Notes under the pieces: model-generated
What the model was told of the DNA's origin: nothing
Databases searched by the model: none
Seen by the model: the letters and a program-made list of their open reading frames with translations, nothing else
Made by a program: the position numbers and the translations under genes
Part shown: one piece after another, positions 23,173-34,921 of the stretch
Layout: each line of letters opens with the position of its first letter
How positions within the stretch are numbered: the stretch's first letter is position 1
From: Breviolum minutum Mf 1.05b.01
Taxonomy: Eukaryota > Sar > Dinophyceae > Suessiales > Symbiodiniaceae
Length of the DNA stretch: 64,000 bases
Assembly (NCBI GenBank): GCA_000507305.1
Contig: DF239851.1
Location: forward strand, 94,303 to 158,302
Direction of reading: 5' to 3'

Positions 23173-23531
23173 CTTGGCAACACAACTAGTGATTTGAGGA
23201 TTGAAAAAGGCTGCACCAAAATCATCTAAATTTTGGAAGCTGCCAACTTTGAGATGCAATTATCTCTTCAATGAGATGCAGCCACGACCCTTTCCTTTCC
23301 CTAAAACGTTTCCCAGGAAGCCAAGCAACTCCTCCAAAATCTCAAGCAACCCCAGCAAGGTTACTATCGGATTCTTCATTGCCTGGGGGCCACAGTCCAT
23401 AACATCCATAAGGAAGCTTTCATTTGAACTCTTATGCATCCAATCATGCTGTGCTTATGACATCTTGGGAGGAGGGGAGCTTTGAAACGTCGCGGGAATT
23501 TTTGCAGCCCTGCGACATTGGCCACACAATC

Positions 23532-23621
23532 CGGCAAAAATTCAAAGACGAAGGCTACCTCATCAATGCCATCCGCCAAGAAGTGATCTGTCAAGGTCAT
23601 TTTCTCCTCAGTGGTTGACTT
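23532..23621 (-). CDS. Gene Y2 exon, paralogous to the exon at 4.4 kb
   Basis: After an acceptor (gaaacag) at 23622 the frame reads STTEEKMTLTDHFLADGIDE then VAFVFEFLP. DHFLADGI and FLP are shared with the exon at 4369-4440. A GT lies just after FLP-D, and another inside the exon (gtagcc), so the 3' limit is approximate. Helical composition; function unknown. Confidence 0.5.
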
Positions 23622-24952
23622 CTGTTTCATCTGGGTGTGTTATAGGTCAATCTTCTCCCAGCATTCGAATTTGATGGTTCACTTTCAAGTCCAAAGTCAG
23701 GTCAAAATTTGAAGTCTTTTTCAATTCGCAACAACCAAAGTAAGGTCGAAACTAAGTTTCCTATACCAACTCGGCCAACTGATTCAGATGAATTCACTGG
23801 TGCTAGAATCATCCCCTAAAATAAGACTCAGGACCAAGGGTTTATGTTTCATATCATTCATATGGTTGACATGTTGAAGCAAAGCATTGCTAAGGCCATC
23901 CTAATGCTCCTAAGGTGGTTCAAGTCTGGCGAAAACACGTGTCTATGATTGGCTGGATCCAGCGAAACTGAAAGATTCAATCAGAATAAACACCTGTGCT
24001 TGGAAAAAACACCAAAAATAATTTTGGATGTTACGGTCCCTAAAATCCATTGACAGCCACAAAAAATGAAAAAACATGTCCTCAGTTGTTGTCGGGTAGT
24101 CTAGTTGAGGGCGTCATTGCTTGTTTCTGGAACAAGAAGACCCTAAGAAATTAGAACAGATTGGTATACTCATGTAGCTGTCGAGATCACAAATGATGCC
24201 TGGCAATACACATCTTGAGTGGGAACTCGTCCATGCCATATGAATCAATGGAAAACACCATCCAATAAAGAAACTAGTTGAGACCCTAAATGCTCTCAGC
24301 AAACGAAGAAATCATCAAAAAACCAAACCATGCACGCAAAAGTTAAGAGACAAACAAAACATGGTGGAACAAATCTTATCTGTAATCTGAATTTCACTGC
24401 ACCAACAAGATCCAACAAAAAATGATCTGCAACTCCACCAGTTCGAAACAACATTGTACACAAATCTCATCCCAGCCGACCATAGATTGACGGAGTCAAG
24501 ATTCCGCTTCACCCAGTCGATTCCACGCGGTTACCAATTGACCAAAGCAATTGTTCTGGCATTCAAAGAATTGCAACAGCAAGGGGGGCATTGGAAATTG
24601 GCCTTCAGATTTTTTTCCCGAACTTTGCAAAAGTAGGGTATCAAACGACAAACATGACACCCTTCATATTCACCAGTGAACTATTGGCCAGTACTGGTAC
24701 TTTTGAAACTTTCCAGCATTTCTGGAAGCTCGACATGGTTACCACACTTGGTGAACCCACTGAGATTCCTTTCCCCACCAGTGGACCAATGGAATCCAAT
24801 GGATGCCGTCGAATTCTGACTTGACAAGTTTTTTATGAACATACGTCACTCAGTGACAGAATCTTTGCCCGCTTCAATTCCAGCATGTGTAAATAGATAA
24901 TATGTATATATAATGTATAAATATAAAAACAGATGCATACAGTATATAAATT

Positions 24953-25141
24953 CTAATCAAACACTTTGAGGTGTGCCCACTGAAGGGCGACAGTAGTCTG
25001 AAAACGCCCATTGAAGGTAGTTGTACCGATCGAAATTTTCCTGAAAAGTGACATTTCTCCAGTTTTCGTTGACAAAAACACCGTCATCATTGGGGAATTC
25101 ACATCACCACGAATGAACCTGGCTCCTTTAGGTTGAGGCAT
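24953..25141 (-). CDS. Small open frame of unknown status
   Basis: A 62-residue frame starts with ATG and ends with a stop; it contains KGARFIRGDVNSPMMTVFLS and later STKTGEMSLFRKISIG. The composition is protein-like, and it could be a small gene or part of Y2. There is no second copy or domain to confirm it. Confidence 0.3.
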   Translation of the reverse strand: MPQPKGARFIRGDVNSPMMTVFLSTKTGEMSLFRKISIGTTTFNGRFQTTVALQWAHLKVFD

Positions 25142-25536
25142 TGTGGTCGTTTGAAACTTTGGGCGAACAGAAACATTCCATTGCCTTCAATGATACATAT
25201 AGTATTATATACTATAGTCAGTCATATCCTAGTATATCCTTGTCAATCGCGAATTTCAAGTGGAATCTCATTGAAAACGTGAATCCATGAGTTTTCCGAG
25301 TTTTTGGATGTTTTTGGGGATTGAGCAATGGCCACCTACCCGGAGAAATCGCCTCGGGATGAATCCGCATAAGACAAGAAATCCGTACCAGGACCAGGTC
25401 TTCCTAAGTCAAAGGGGCAAATTCTGAAAACCGCAAAGCATGCATCCTTCAAATGGCTTAGATTGTCCAGGTGTCCTCATATTTTCAGTTGCTTCTCCTG
25501 CAATTTGTCATTGGCGAACTCTGTGAAATATCAATA

Positions 25537-25646
25537 TGTCATAATATCACCACACACTCTCTCTCTCTCTCTCTCTCTCTATCACCACTACNTGTCATAA
25601 TATCACCACACACTCTCTCTCTCTCTCTCTCTCTCTATCACCACTA
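25537..25646. repeat. Tandem duplicate of a CT-repeat unit around one N
   Basis: Two near-identical copies of about 54 bases (tgtcataatatcaccacaca, then (CT)n, then atcaccactac) are separated by a single N. The N suggests the assembler joined two reads or contigs here, so the duplication may be an artefact. Confidence 0.85.
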
Positions 25647-26574
25647 CATCAGGCAATTTGGGAGGACTCACCAACCATAAGCCACAATGACCAGTGGTTT
25701 AATCATTATCAAACGCAAAAAAACAATTGTTGGCACAATGCCGATGAACGAATATGAAAGTCATGAACGTCGAATCTTAAACTCATTTTGCGGCATGCAT
25801 TTCAACTTTGACTCTGCCGGAGCTTCATTCAGCTACTATTGGAGCTAGAACTTGAAACATCGCTCGGCTTGAAACAGCCAGGTCTCCGGTGTTTGATGTG
25901 GAAGATTGAGAGCACGGGCGCGAGCAGAAAGATAACCCCAATAGATACCACGAGGTGTGGCATCCAACAAATGCTGTAGCATAGCGATGGCCTCAAAGGA
26001 AAAGAAACTCCCTAACAAAGGGGTTCTTACAGCACTTGGAAGGTTGCTTAAACCATCTTAAACTCATAGGACCCATGGGTTTCCACAAATAATCTTGCCA
26101 TTTGGTCAATGAACCTTGCTTGGGTGGGATAGCCCAAACTCGTGTGACAACTATTGCCATCTATTGAAAGAACCTGTCCATCCCCACCAAATCCTTCAAA
26201 ACCCAAGTCTAAACTTTTTGGGTTTGCATTGGTCCACACTCCTCCCAAGATTTCATGAGCAATGTGCCCTAGAGTTGAGATCTAATGTACCCCCTGGCAT
26301 TAAATGCAAACCATTCAAATCACGCCTAAAACAAAAACACTTAACAACAGTTAATACAGTATCAATATCTGTACCATTAGGACTACCATAACACAAAACC
26401 TTTGTTATTTAATAGAAATAACATGCAATATGTCGTTGAAACTGTAAGATGTTGCTTCCTACTATCATTTTCAGTAGATTTGGGATACGAAAAATACCCC
26501 AAATCACCTCGGTCGGCCTCGATGACATTCTCTGCACGTTGGGCAGTTAGGAACCTGTCACCCAAAGAGGTCAT

Positions 26575-26727
26575 TTCAACGGTTGTTTCCTGGTTCCCTC
26601 AATAGGTGGGATCGGTAGCATATAGTCACCCAATTGGCAAGGAATAAACGTGGCATTTCTCCTGCCAATTGGGTGATTATATATCACCGATCCCACCTAT
26701 TAAGGAAACCAGAACCAACCGTTGATC
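26575..26727. repeat. Long imperfect inverted repeat, about 150 bp
   Basis: The left arm (tcaacggttg...caataggtgggatcggt...tcacccaattggca) is mirrored by the right arm (tgccaattgggtga...accgatcccacctatt...caaccgttga). The arms are about 60-65 bases and mostly complementary, with a central loop of about 20 bases. This has the form of a foldback MITE. No protein is encoded. Confidence 0.85.
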
Positions 26728-27220
26728 ATTGGTGAAACATGTTCCAACAAAAAACCGCCCGCCTCGAGCCACTTCCTGCTTCTAAACCACTCATAAAGCC
26801 CAACAAGAAAAGGATGTAGAATCGAATCGATTGTTCACCTTGTCGGCTCACTTGCTCCTGGTGCCAAAGCAACATTTTTGTGGAGTCAAGTTCGATGGTA
26901 TCATATTAAGGGTGTCCACTGGACTCCTCTTATTGAAACTATCTCTAAAACGTCGGATGATGTTGATAGGTTTTAAGGTATGTATGTATGTCAAGTTTTA
27001 ACTGAGTGTTGCAGCATGACATCCTGTTGGATAAAAAGCAGGTTGGAGTCAATATCGGAACAAAACATTTAGCGAGGTGCCATTGAAAGGAATCTCGATG
27101 AACTGCATCGACCAATTTGAATCATTGAATTAAGCGTTGACAGCTTTCCCCCTATTGAAGATGACTTTGTATCTCAGGCTCCCATCTTATTATATTATTC
27201 CATCAATTCCATCCACCCAC

Positions 27221-27346
27221 CTGCAGCTGTGCCACATTGGCAGGCACATTCCTGGGATGGCTAACCGCAAACCCAATGACTTTTGTTGCTTCTGTTCCTG
27301 CTGTAGCTGCAGCAAAAAAACCCTCGAGCATACACAGCAAACCAAG
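27221..27346 (-). CDS. Gene Y2, internal exon
   Basis: The exon is 42 codons with a good acceptor (ctttacag) at 27347 and donor (gtgggt) at 27220, in phase 0 at both ends. It reads LGLLCMLEGFFAAATAGTEA then TKVIGFAVSHPRNVPANVAQ and LQ. The first half is hydrophobic and could span a membrane. The product is not recognised. It lies between the gene B stop (28235) and the other Y2 exons. Confidence 0.65.
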
Positions 27347-28234
27347 CTGTAAAGAAGCAGTATCTGAAAGCAATGACCCGAACGGATCCAAAGATTAGCT
27401 GAATTAGTATACAGCCCTTGTGGACATGTATTAGCCTGGCCGTGGCTAAATAGGCCATGTACATAACAGTCAGGACTCAATTTCAATTGACAGTTTCAAC
27501 ATGACTATACTGTACATGGCTTTCGGACTAAGTATTGGAGATCATACGAGTTGCTCTTACAATCCTTTCCCTCCTTGCCCACGTTTACTAAAGGTGAAGG
27601 CATCGTTGAGTTCTACCTGCAGTTCACTTTTTCCGGTCCATTTGGAATCCTTCAAAAACAGTAGCTAAGGCTAAACCCCTTCTCTCTCGCTCCAGACTGT
27701 CAACGCCTATCCGCGAAAGCCAATAACAAAACTCCCTCATCACTTGTCGCGGCCAGGTTTCTTGTTTGCACAAATATTTACAAAAGGATACAGAAGGTAT
27801 AAGCCTTGTACATGTACAGTTTGTCTGAAATTGCAAGTAATTATGTCAGTACGTCTGCAATTCGTCCAAATTCCATCCGAATCCCGGTTTTCTCTGGGAC
27901 CTCACTGCTGAGCAAGAATCTCCCCCTGGAGCATCTGAGCAAAATTAAAGGCTTCATGCAATTGGAGAGCGAGTTTCACATACCTCAAGCCATTTTCGCT
28001 CAACTCCTCAGTGGGACAAACGAATCAAAAAGAACTCCTTGGGTACCATTTCATGCCGGGGAAGCAAATATTTAGCGGGTCCATTTTTTCCATCTTACTT
28101 TTTAGAATGTATATACTGTATATGTATTGCAAAAAATGTATGCAATCTATTATTATAATGGCTTGTGAGAAAAATGTATATGAATATGAACGAGTATGAG
28201 ATCTTCACCCATGCCCAAACATCTCAAAGTTCAA

Positions 28235-28393
28235 TCACTTAAGCAGATAAGACTCCTTGATGGATGGCACCACATTGGAGCTGTAGTCCACTAAGTACAA
28301 CACAGCGCTCTCAGGTCTACGATTGTGGCTTGGCACTTGGCAAAGAACAAACTTGGATTTGCCAAGCGCTCGAATGGCCAGAAGCACCAATAC
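28235..28393 (-). CDS. Channel gene B, terminal exon
   Basis: The exon has an acceptor (tctatcag) at 28394 and ends in TGA at 28235-28237, 52 codons plus stop. It reads VLVLLAIRALGKSKFVLCQV then RRPESAVLYLVDYSSNVVPS and IKESYLLK. It joins in phase to the exon ending at 28909. LVLLAIRA matches gene A. The tail after it is absent from A. Confidence 0.75.
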   Translation of the reverse strand, partial: VLVLLAIRALGKSKFVLCQVPSHNRRPESAVLYLVDYSSNVVPSIKESYLLK

Positions 28394-28908
<515 letters not shown>

Positions 28909-29081
28909 CCATGTAATAATCTCTTGCAGTTGCTCCCACTGTTGTCTGCGCAAGCGACTTTGCAAGTCCTTCGTGAATTGGCTTTGCGTTTCTTGTGATA
29001 TGACAATCTGACAATTGCAAACAAGGCCGTCCTGAGGCCGGGTAAAGATCTCATAGCGGTTGGCCAGCAGCGCCAGCATGC
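28909..29081 (-). CDS. Channel gene B, C-terminal extension exon with NRYEIF motif
   Basis: The exon has an acceptor (ccctag) at 29082 and a GT donor (gtcaga) at 28908, giving 57 codons. It begins MLALLANRYEIFTRPQDG and ends SRLRRQQWEQLQEIITW. From NRY to QW the distance is 42 residues in both A and B, with no gap. Gene A splits this segment with an intron of 79 bases; B does not. Confidence 0.75.
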
Positions 29082-29505
29082 CTAGGGTGGAGGCCAATGC
29101 CAAGGATCAAGGGCCCCAGGGAGACGAACAAAACCACGTCTGGGTTTGTTGCCCACACGAATCCAAACCACCAAACCACCAATCTTGGGGTTGGCTTATA
29201 GGTACCTTTCTTCCTCATCCCTCAAGCAAACCGATGAAAAAAAATTGGATGGAAGAGGAACTTAAAATGACGGCATGAATTTGCGTCAGGTTGCTATTAT
29301 CAAGATGCAACCGGTTCTATGTAGTGAAATTGGATTATTTCACGAAGCTGGAAAATCTGGAAATGGATGGAAATCATAAAGACAATGAAACTTTTGTGGT
29401 TTTTACCGCGAGATCACATTCTGAGTTCATGGTTCTTGCAAGGGCAGTACAGGTGTTCTGAAGCCTTGGGAAATGATGCTAACAAATTGTGCATTTCGAA
29501 GACAC

Positions 29506-29545
29506 TGATGCATGAGGATTCAGCACGATCTCGGTCCTCGGCACA
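29506..29545 (-). CDS. Channel gene B, exon with DRAESSCI motif
   Basis: The frame reads EDRDRAESSCI and the last codon is split by the intron 29082-29505 (GT donor gtgtct, acceptor ccctag). Joined to the next exon it gives SSCIS-MLALLANRYEIF, aligning without gaps to SSCISLLSLIHNRYDLF of gene A, which has no intron here. The upstream limit is approximate. Confidence 0.65.
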
Positions 29546-31189
29546 AATTCAGCATCCTCCGACCTTTAGCTTTAAACATAGTCATGTCATAGCTAGACAT
29601 GAAAAACATTCACAACTAGCTACTATCTGCTATTCATTCTGCGAAACCCTTTCCTGAACATTGCAAACGTAACATATCTGAATCTCCAGCAATACCTCAC
29701 CAAAAAATATAGGCAAACATAACGAAAAAATCCTCAATCCCGTCCTGTGGCTGCTCGAAAATGATGTGAGATCCATTTTCAGGATTGAGTTCGGCCAAAC
29801 AACTGCGAAGTTGATTTGGAAGGGTCGATTCCTGACTTCGCAATGTGGGGAAACCGGAGAAATCCATAGAAACTCGGCTTTCTCATCTGCGAAGTCTCAC
29901 ACATATTTGCAATCAAAGTCCCCTCGATTTTTTGGATTAGTATCTGCTTCGGCTGAATTCTCTAATGTAATTGCATGCTCCTTGTTGTACCTAAATCTTT
30001 TGCAAGGTGGCTTTTCTCACTTTCAATCTAAATTCCCGGAAAAAGACTCCCGGAATGCAGCATTTTTTTTGATTTCCCAACAATGAAAGTCCTCCAGATC
30101 TTCAAGCCAACCCTCTTTCAGAAGCCACGCAATGCCTCGCTTTTCATGCGGCCTTAGGATTTTTGCTGAAGTTGGAAGGAGAGCAAAAAGAGCATATATA
30201 TATATATACCCTATATAAACCCTGCGAAATCCTCCCACAAACACACCAAAAACACCACGTGAATGCAAGTTAAGTGCACATAGCAAAGCCCAAAAACGCC
30301 AGCTCCAGAACAAACAACTGGCTATAATCACGTCACTTCAGGTCTCAATGCTGTAAGAAGAACTTGACTTGATGGAAATAGATCTTGACCAAATATTTGG
30401 CTTCCAAGCTGCAAACTACAAACTTTGATCAAAAAATCTATTCATAAGTCTATATCCACAAGAGTCTGTGTTCATCCATTTTCCAACTGTCACCCTCAGG
30501 TCATCATCTTCATTGCCGGGATTTAGGCTTCCCTACTGAGCCAGCACGCTCTCATCATCCATTGAATGGCAGTGCAACAACTCCTCGGAGGAACTGATGT
30601 TGGCCAACTTGAACTTCTGATCTGGGAAGATTTCCTGCGCCGAAAATCGCAGAAATACCCCTTGCAACATCGACGAATCGAATCTCTGATGGGTTTGATG
30701 GTGAAAGAAACGTTAAACAGGTCCTCTTCTGGCCTGTTGGACACAAAGTGTGAGTTGTCTTGATCATGTTTCGACAATCTGGGATCTCAAACGATGATGG
30801 ATTCTTGTTTGCAACAAGTTGGAAGATTTTGGTGAAAACCATGGACTTCTGAGTGTTCTAGATTCAGATGTACCGTGTGAGTGTAGCTGAAAGTTGTTTG
30901 CATCTATTTAATCTATTTGGCAGGTGATGTTTTTCAAACTTTGAGATGCCTTTCCTGATGAAAGGACACTTGTGATGATTTTTGTTTGCCTTGGTCAACG
31001 TCATTCTTCGAGGGACCACTCACAGGAAATTGCGAGTCCTAGGTCCTACACAAGTTCATCGGATTCAGAAAACAGGATTTTCAGAGCTCAAGTGCTGAAA
31101 CTTCTGAGTTTACACCGTGACTCTCACCTTTTAATCTGGTGTTGGTACCTTTGGGAAATGACCCCAACGGATTAGGGAAATGCACTCAC
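29546..31189. other. Gene B interval, exons unresolved
   Basis: A minus-strand frame at 30555-30842 (SEIRFVDVARGISAIFGAGN) may hold an exon. The remainder, including a TA run near 30196-30212, gives no clear signal. Confidence 0.3.
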
Positions 31190-31258
31190 CAGTATCGCTA
31201 AGGCTACTTGGAAGCCACGACCCCTCCGGAGAAAACTGCACCTGGTAGACGCGAGTCA
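31190..31258 (-). CDS. Gene B exon, C-terminal region
   Basis: The frame reads MTRVYQVQFSPEGSWLPSSL then SDTG and ends at a consensus donor gtgagt at 31189. The upstream limit could be either of two AG sites. F-S-P-E-G-S-W-L recalls a WD40 strand, but its place between two channel exons argues that it is part of the extension of gene B. Confidence 0.45.
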
Positions 31259-32112
31259 TCTTGCCTTCGTTTCATTGGACAAACCAAAGGAATTTAACGT
31301 TACAAAACATTTTCTTCCGTCATGTATCTAGAACTATACTGAATTTACATGGAATTTACTATGCTACAAACATGCAAAACAAACTATGCAAACTTCCAAA
31401 CATCTCAGAATTCCTAGGCGGATCAAATACGGTTTCTTATTTTCGGCCACCTTTGGGCGCCAAAGCTTCATTTGTCCCAAACGGTCCCCTGAAAGTGCCA
31501 AAGTACAGCATCTCTCCGCGACGCTCATCGAGACTTTATGGTCCACACGGGCCCCAATTCGATGCATGGCCGAAGTGTACTCTCGGGCATACCTCAGAAA
31601 AATTCACTGCATGGTTGGACAAAAAGTGTGCGACCTGGTAGCAACACTTGACCAAAATCATGAAGAACCTTGGCCAGTAGGGATGACAAGAATGCATCTT
31701 CTAGATTTTAAATCACTACCTACTGAATCTGAAGTGCATCTTGAATTCCATCTTCCTGTGCCATCGCTTCCAACCGCCCCACCACTCAGTTTCAAATCCA
31801 CCCAGGTTTGCTCAGATCATTTTGTTGAACCTCTGAGCAAAGTTCCAGCCATCATTCAATACTCGGCACTTGCAAGTTAATGCTGTGGTATTCCTAACTT
31901 GCCAATTGAACATCCACTTCCACCACATTTCTGGTATTTCCTTAAGATCTACCAAGTACCTAGTAGCATTCATTTTATACATTGCTACGTTGATTCTCAC
32001 AAACCTGGCAGGTATCTTCTTAGGGTTGTTCAATCTCACGACATCCTGCACAATTATGCACAATGCATCCACCCAGCTGTGTTTCTCATGCAGCTCCCCA
32101 TGGCCAGGTTAC

Positions 32113-32189
32113 TCGAAAAACATGGCCGCACAACCAGGAGTGCTTTCCAAACTCTTCACCAAATCATTTCCTTCCAAAATGTACATCTC
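32113..32189 (-). CDS. Channel gene B, post-cNBD helix exon
   Basis: The exon has an acceptor (caccaag) at 32190 and donor gtaacc at 32112. It encodes EMYILEGNDLVKSLESTPGC then AAMFF. It matches AWKDLINTLQNAPQCASMF of gene A. The exon lies 115 bases left of the assembly gap, so its upstream neighbour in the gene may be lost in the N run. Confidence 0.55.
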
Positions 32190-32303
32190 CTTGGTGTCAA
32201 AGATTCAGTAAGGAATCAGGAAATGCTTCAAATGTACACCTGCAACCGCAATTGCTGGAGGTAAGAACCCCCCTTTTCCCCCCCCCCCCCGTACCCGTAT
32301 ATT

Positions 32304-32684
32304 NNNNNNNNNNNNNNNNNNNNNNNNNNNNNNNNNNNNNNNNNNNNNNNNNNNNNNNNNNNNNNNNNNNNNNNNNNNNNNNNNNNNNNNNNNNNNNNNN
32401 NNNNNNNNNNNNNNNNNNNNNNNNNNNNNNNNNNNNNNNNNNNNNNNNNNNNNNNNNNNNNNNNNNNNNNNNNNNNNNNNNNNNNNNNNNNNNNNNNNNN
32501 NNNNNNNNNNNNNNNNNNNNNNNNNNNNNNNNNNNNNNNNNNNNNNNNNNNNNNNNNNNNNNNNNNNNNNNNNNNNNNNNNNNNNNNNNNNNNNNNNNNN
32601 NNNNNNNNNNNNNNNNNNNNNNNNNNNNNNNNNNNNNNNNNNNNNNNNNNNNNNNNNNNNNNNNNNNNNNNNNNNNNNNNNNNN
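32304..32684. other. Assembly gap of 381 N inside gene B
   Basis: The run is bordered by poly-C tracts (32279-32290 and 32685-32693) and gtatat motifs on both sides, suggesting unsequenced low-complexity DNA. It falls between the end of the nucleotide-binding-like domain and the next exon of gene B. Confidence 0.98.
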
Positions 32685-33214
32685 CCCCCCCCCGGTATAT
32701 ATTCCAACTCACACGTGTTCCAAAAACACTATTGGAAAACAGGACCGCACATGTCCTGCGGCACAGATTGTGTCATGCAGTCATGCAATGTCATACTCCT
32801 CACACATCATCTGAATCAAAGGAGCTATGCCTACGTTTTCCATCCCTTGGACCTTTGCTACCCCAAGGCTCAGCAAACGTCCTTGCAATGAGATACGAAT
32901 GGTGAGGCAAGTTGTCCACCTTGGTAGTGAAACTTAGAGCACAAACGGACCCATGTTTTCAGAAGTGATGGTGTGTGTGGTGACTTTACTGTAATCAGTA
33001 GAGACTTCCAACTTTTAATTTTCATTATGCTTTCACTTGTGTAAGAATCTTTCCCGTGTGCAGCATGTCAGTGTTGAGAAGTGTTAGACAGTGCTGTGCA
33101 GGATGTTTGTGTTTTCCGCTACTTTTGATTTTCAATCCCGGTGGGATCTTTTGATATCTTTCGTAGCGCGTGTCCCTACCCCAAACAAAATAAAATGTCC
33201 TCATTTCTTGAGTT

Positions 33215-33313
33215 GCCAAAGCACATAGAGGCTTAACTCTTCGAAACACTGGATGCCTGTGATTTCTTCCGCTTCCCCGTCTCGATCATACCCTTCAATC
33301 CAACTATATTCTC
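33215..33313 (-). CDS. Channel gene B, end of cNBD-like domain
   Basis: After an acceptor (gtgccag) at 33314 the frame reads GEYSWIEGYDRDGEAEEITG then IQCFEELSLY. FEELSLY matches FEELALY in gene A. A GT lies directly after LY. B has extra residues on the N-terminal side, or a later acceptor (atccag) is used instead. Confidence 0.5.
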
Positions 33314-33685
33314 CTGGCACTTGCGGGGAATTTGTCCATCGACTCCAGAAACAAAGATCAGTTGCTGGCAGGACAGTGTCATCAATGCCAGTTGTGTTCA
33401 ATTGATATCATTTCGGCTGTCTAGAAATGATGCTTCGCACCACTGAATCTATCCAAAAGGGTTTGAATCAAGAAAGGAATAACTTGCAGTTTCCTTTTTC
33501 TTGCTTTTCTGTGATGTCTTCATTTCATCTGTCATCATCCCTATTCAAACGCTGACCACTGTCACCAGTCACAAGACGATCAAGAACTTTCTTTTTACGG
33601 TTATGTATACGTAACTTCCGGTTGGTTGGTTGGTTGGCCGGTAAGTTCCTTGACAATTTCCCGCCGGATTCGGAATCATTCATAC

Positions 33686-33751
33686 CATCTCTGCGGCTCC
33701 TGTGGCTGTGATGTACAAACAGTTTGCCAAACCTCCAGCCACATAGATATC
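33686..33751 (-). CDS. Channel gene B, cNBD-like beta-strand exon
   Basis: The exon is exactly 22 codons, DIYVAGGLANCLYITATGAA then EM, with acceptor (ttgcaag) at 33752 and donor gtatga at 33685. It is the clear counterpart of the 23-codon exon at 11644-11712 in gene A. The V-x-G and L-Y-I-x-x-x-G core is that of cyclic-nucleotide-binding domains. Confidence 0.7.
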
Positions 33752-34051
33752 CTTGCAAACATAGATGAAACTTAGCCAAGCAAATGGCCAAATGGCCATT
33801 GCATTAAAGGTGGGGGGACGAGTCGTCAAGCAGGTGTGAAAGGACCTCTCAAACTACCTTTCTGCATCTTTCCGCCATCTTACAAGATGGGATTCTTGTG
33901 GTTTCTTACTACTGTTGCACACTGGTAGCTACCAAATAAGTACTGTACATGAAAAAGCACGACAGCAATGACAACAATGTTGTGCACATCCACACTTCTT
34001 CCATCTCTTCAATCGTTCAAATGCTGAAACTCTATGAAACTCTGAGTTCCA

Positions 34052-34297
34052 GTCCTCCCCATTTTCGCAGACCGTCTTCTTCAAGACGGTACAAATTCCC
34101 GCAAAGGCTTCTGGAAACAAATCTTTCGTAACCTTGCAAACAGGAAGAGCTTCCAGATACCTGGAGCGTTGATTCACACAAAGCTCTGTCTGCAAGGTGT
34201 CACTGATAAGGCTTCGATCAAAATTGATCAAAGATAGTTTTTCCAACTTGTAGTCCACAAAGTTCATGACCCGTGTGACCAAATGGAAGGATGCTTC
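34052..34297 (-). CDS. Channel gene B, C-linker and start of cNBD-like domain
   Basis: From an acceptor (caaacag) at 34298 the frame reads EASFHLVTRVMNFVDYKLEK, then LQTELCVNQRSRYLEALPV, then KDLFPEAFAGICTVLKKTVC. The first 58 residues match the 58-residue C-linker exon of gene A. Here the cNBD start follows without an intron, while A has a 532-base intron. The 3' limit is approximate. Confidence 0.75.
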
Positions 34298-34788
34298 CTG
34301 TTTGCTATCAAAACAGCAGAGGGGCAACAAGAATCCAAGGAAGCAGGAGGACGCGGTGACTTCTTGTCTTTCACATCAGTCAGTTGGCCATCAATGCTCT
34401 GAAACACCATGCATCCAAAACATTGCGACTGTCAGAAGTTGCATTCCCAGGCATGTCGCCATATTTAGGATAGTCATCGATAGCCCAGTCAAAAAATCTT
34501 TCTACCAGAAAATTACCATTATATAGCATCTATATACTACCCACCAGCCTTACAACTAAGACTAGAACATGCTGAGACACTAGTCTCACAACCAATTGGC
34601 CCAGTGTACGCCTGAAAACCCAAGAGCTGTTGAGGATGGTCTAGGAATGTCTAGGAGTCTAGGATCAAGAATGTCGCAATATACTGTGCTTTTTGATCCT
34701 AGAGACACGGGTCCCAAATCACCTCCCCTATGGTTTTCATTAGCTTTGCATCATCCTCAAAGCCGTTTAAAGACATCACATCGGTGTC

Positions 34789-34921
34789 CTGCTTCCTCAA
34801 ATAACGGCGGATCTCCCGTCGTTGCATAGACTTGGACTCGTTCATTGCTGTGAGCTCAAACATTGTAGCTAGAATTCGGGAGACGGTGGAGCCAAGCAGC
34901 AAGCACCAAATAAAGGTATAC
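34789..34921 (-). CDS. Channel gene B, S6 and first C-linker helix
   Basis: The exon has an acceptor (cggtcag) at 34922 and 44 codons: YTFIWCLLLGSTVSRILATM, FELTAMNESKSMQRREIRRY, LRKQ. It ends CAG followed by GA, as in gene A, so a GA donor is likely. The intron before it lies eight codons further upstream than the one in A, another difference in gene structure. Confidence 0.75.

Larger units (their letters stand above)
23622..27220. other. Gene Y2 interval with few recognised exons
   Basis: Weak minus-strand signals lie at 24370-24490 (SMVGWDEICVQCCFELVELQ) and 26048-26248. The interval also holds a CT-rich duplicated repeat (25537-25646) and a long inverted repeat (26575-26727). Most of it appears to be intron. 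Confidence 0.3.

Noticed and set aside
31190..31567. WD40 repeat protein (FSPEGSWL and LALSGDRLGQMKLW)
   Set aside because: Only fragments resemble WD40 strands, in different frames, and they lie between exons of channel gene B. Part of the channel C-terminal region is more likely.
32063..32905. 280-residue plus-strand frame across the assembly gap
   Set aside because: Most of it is N; the ends are not protein-like and cross minus-strand exons of gene B.
33201..33401. First pairing of the TGIQ...QLKK segment with the cNBD start of gene A at 12.2 kb
   Set aside because: The better counterpart of the A segment is KDLFPEAFAGICTVLKK in gene B at 34.1 kb; the 33.2 kb exon matches FEELALY of A instead.
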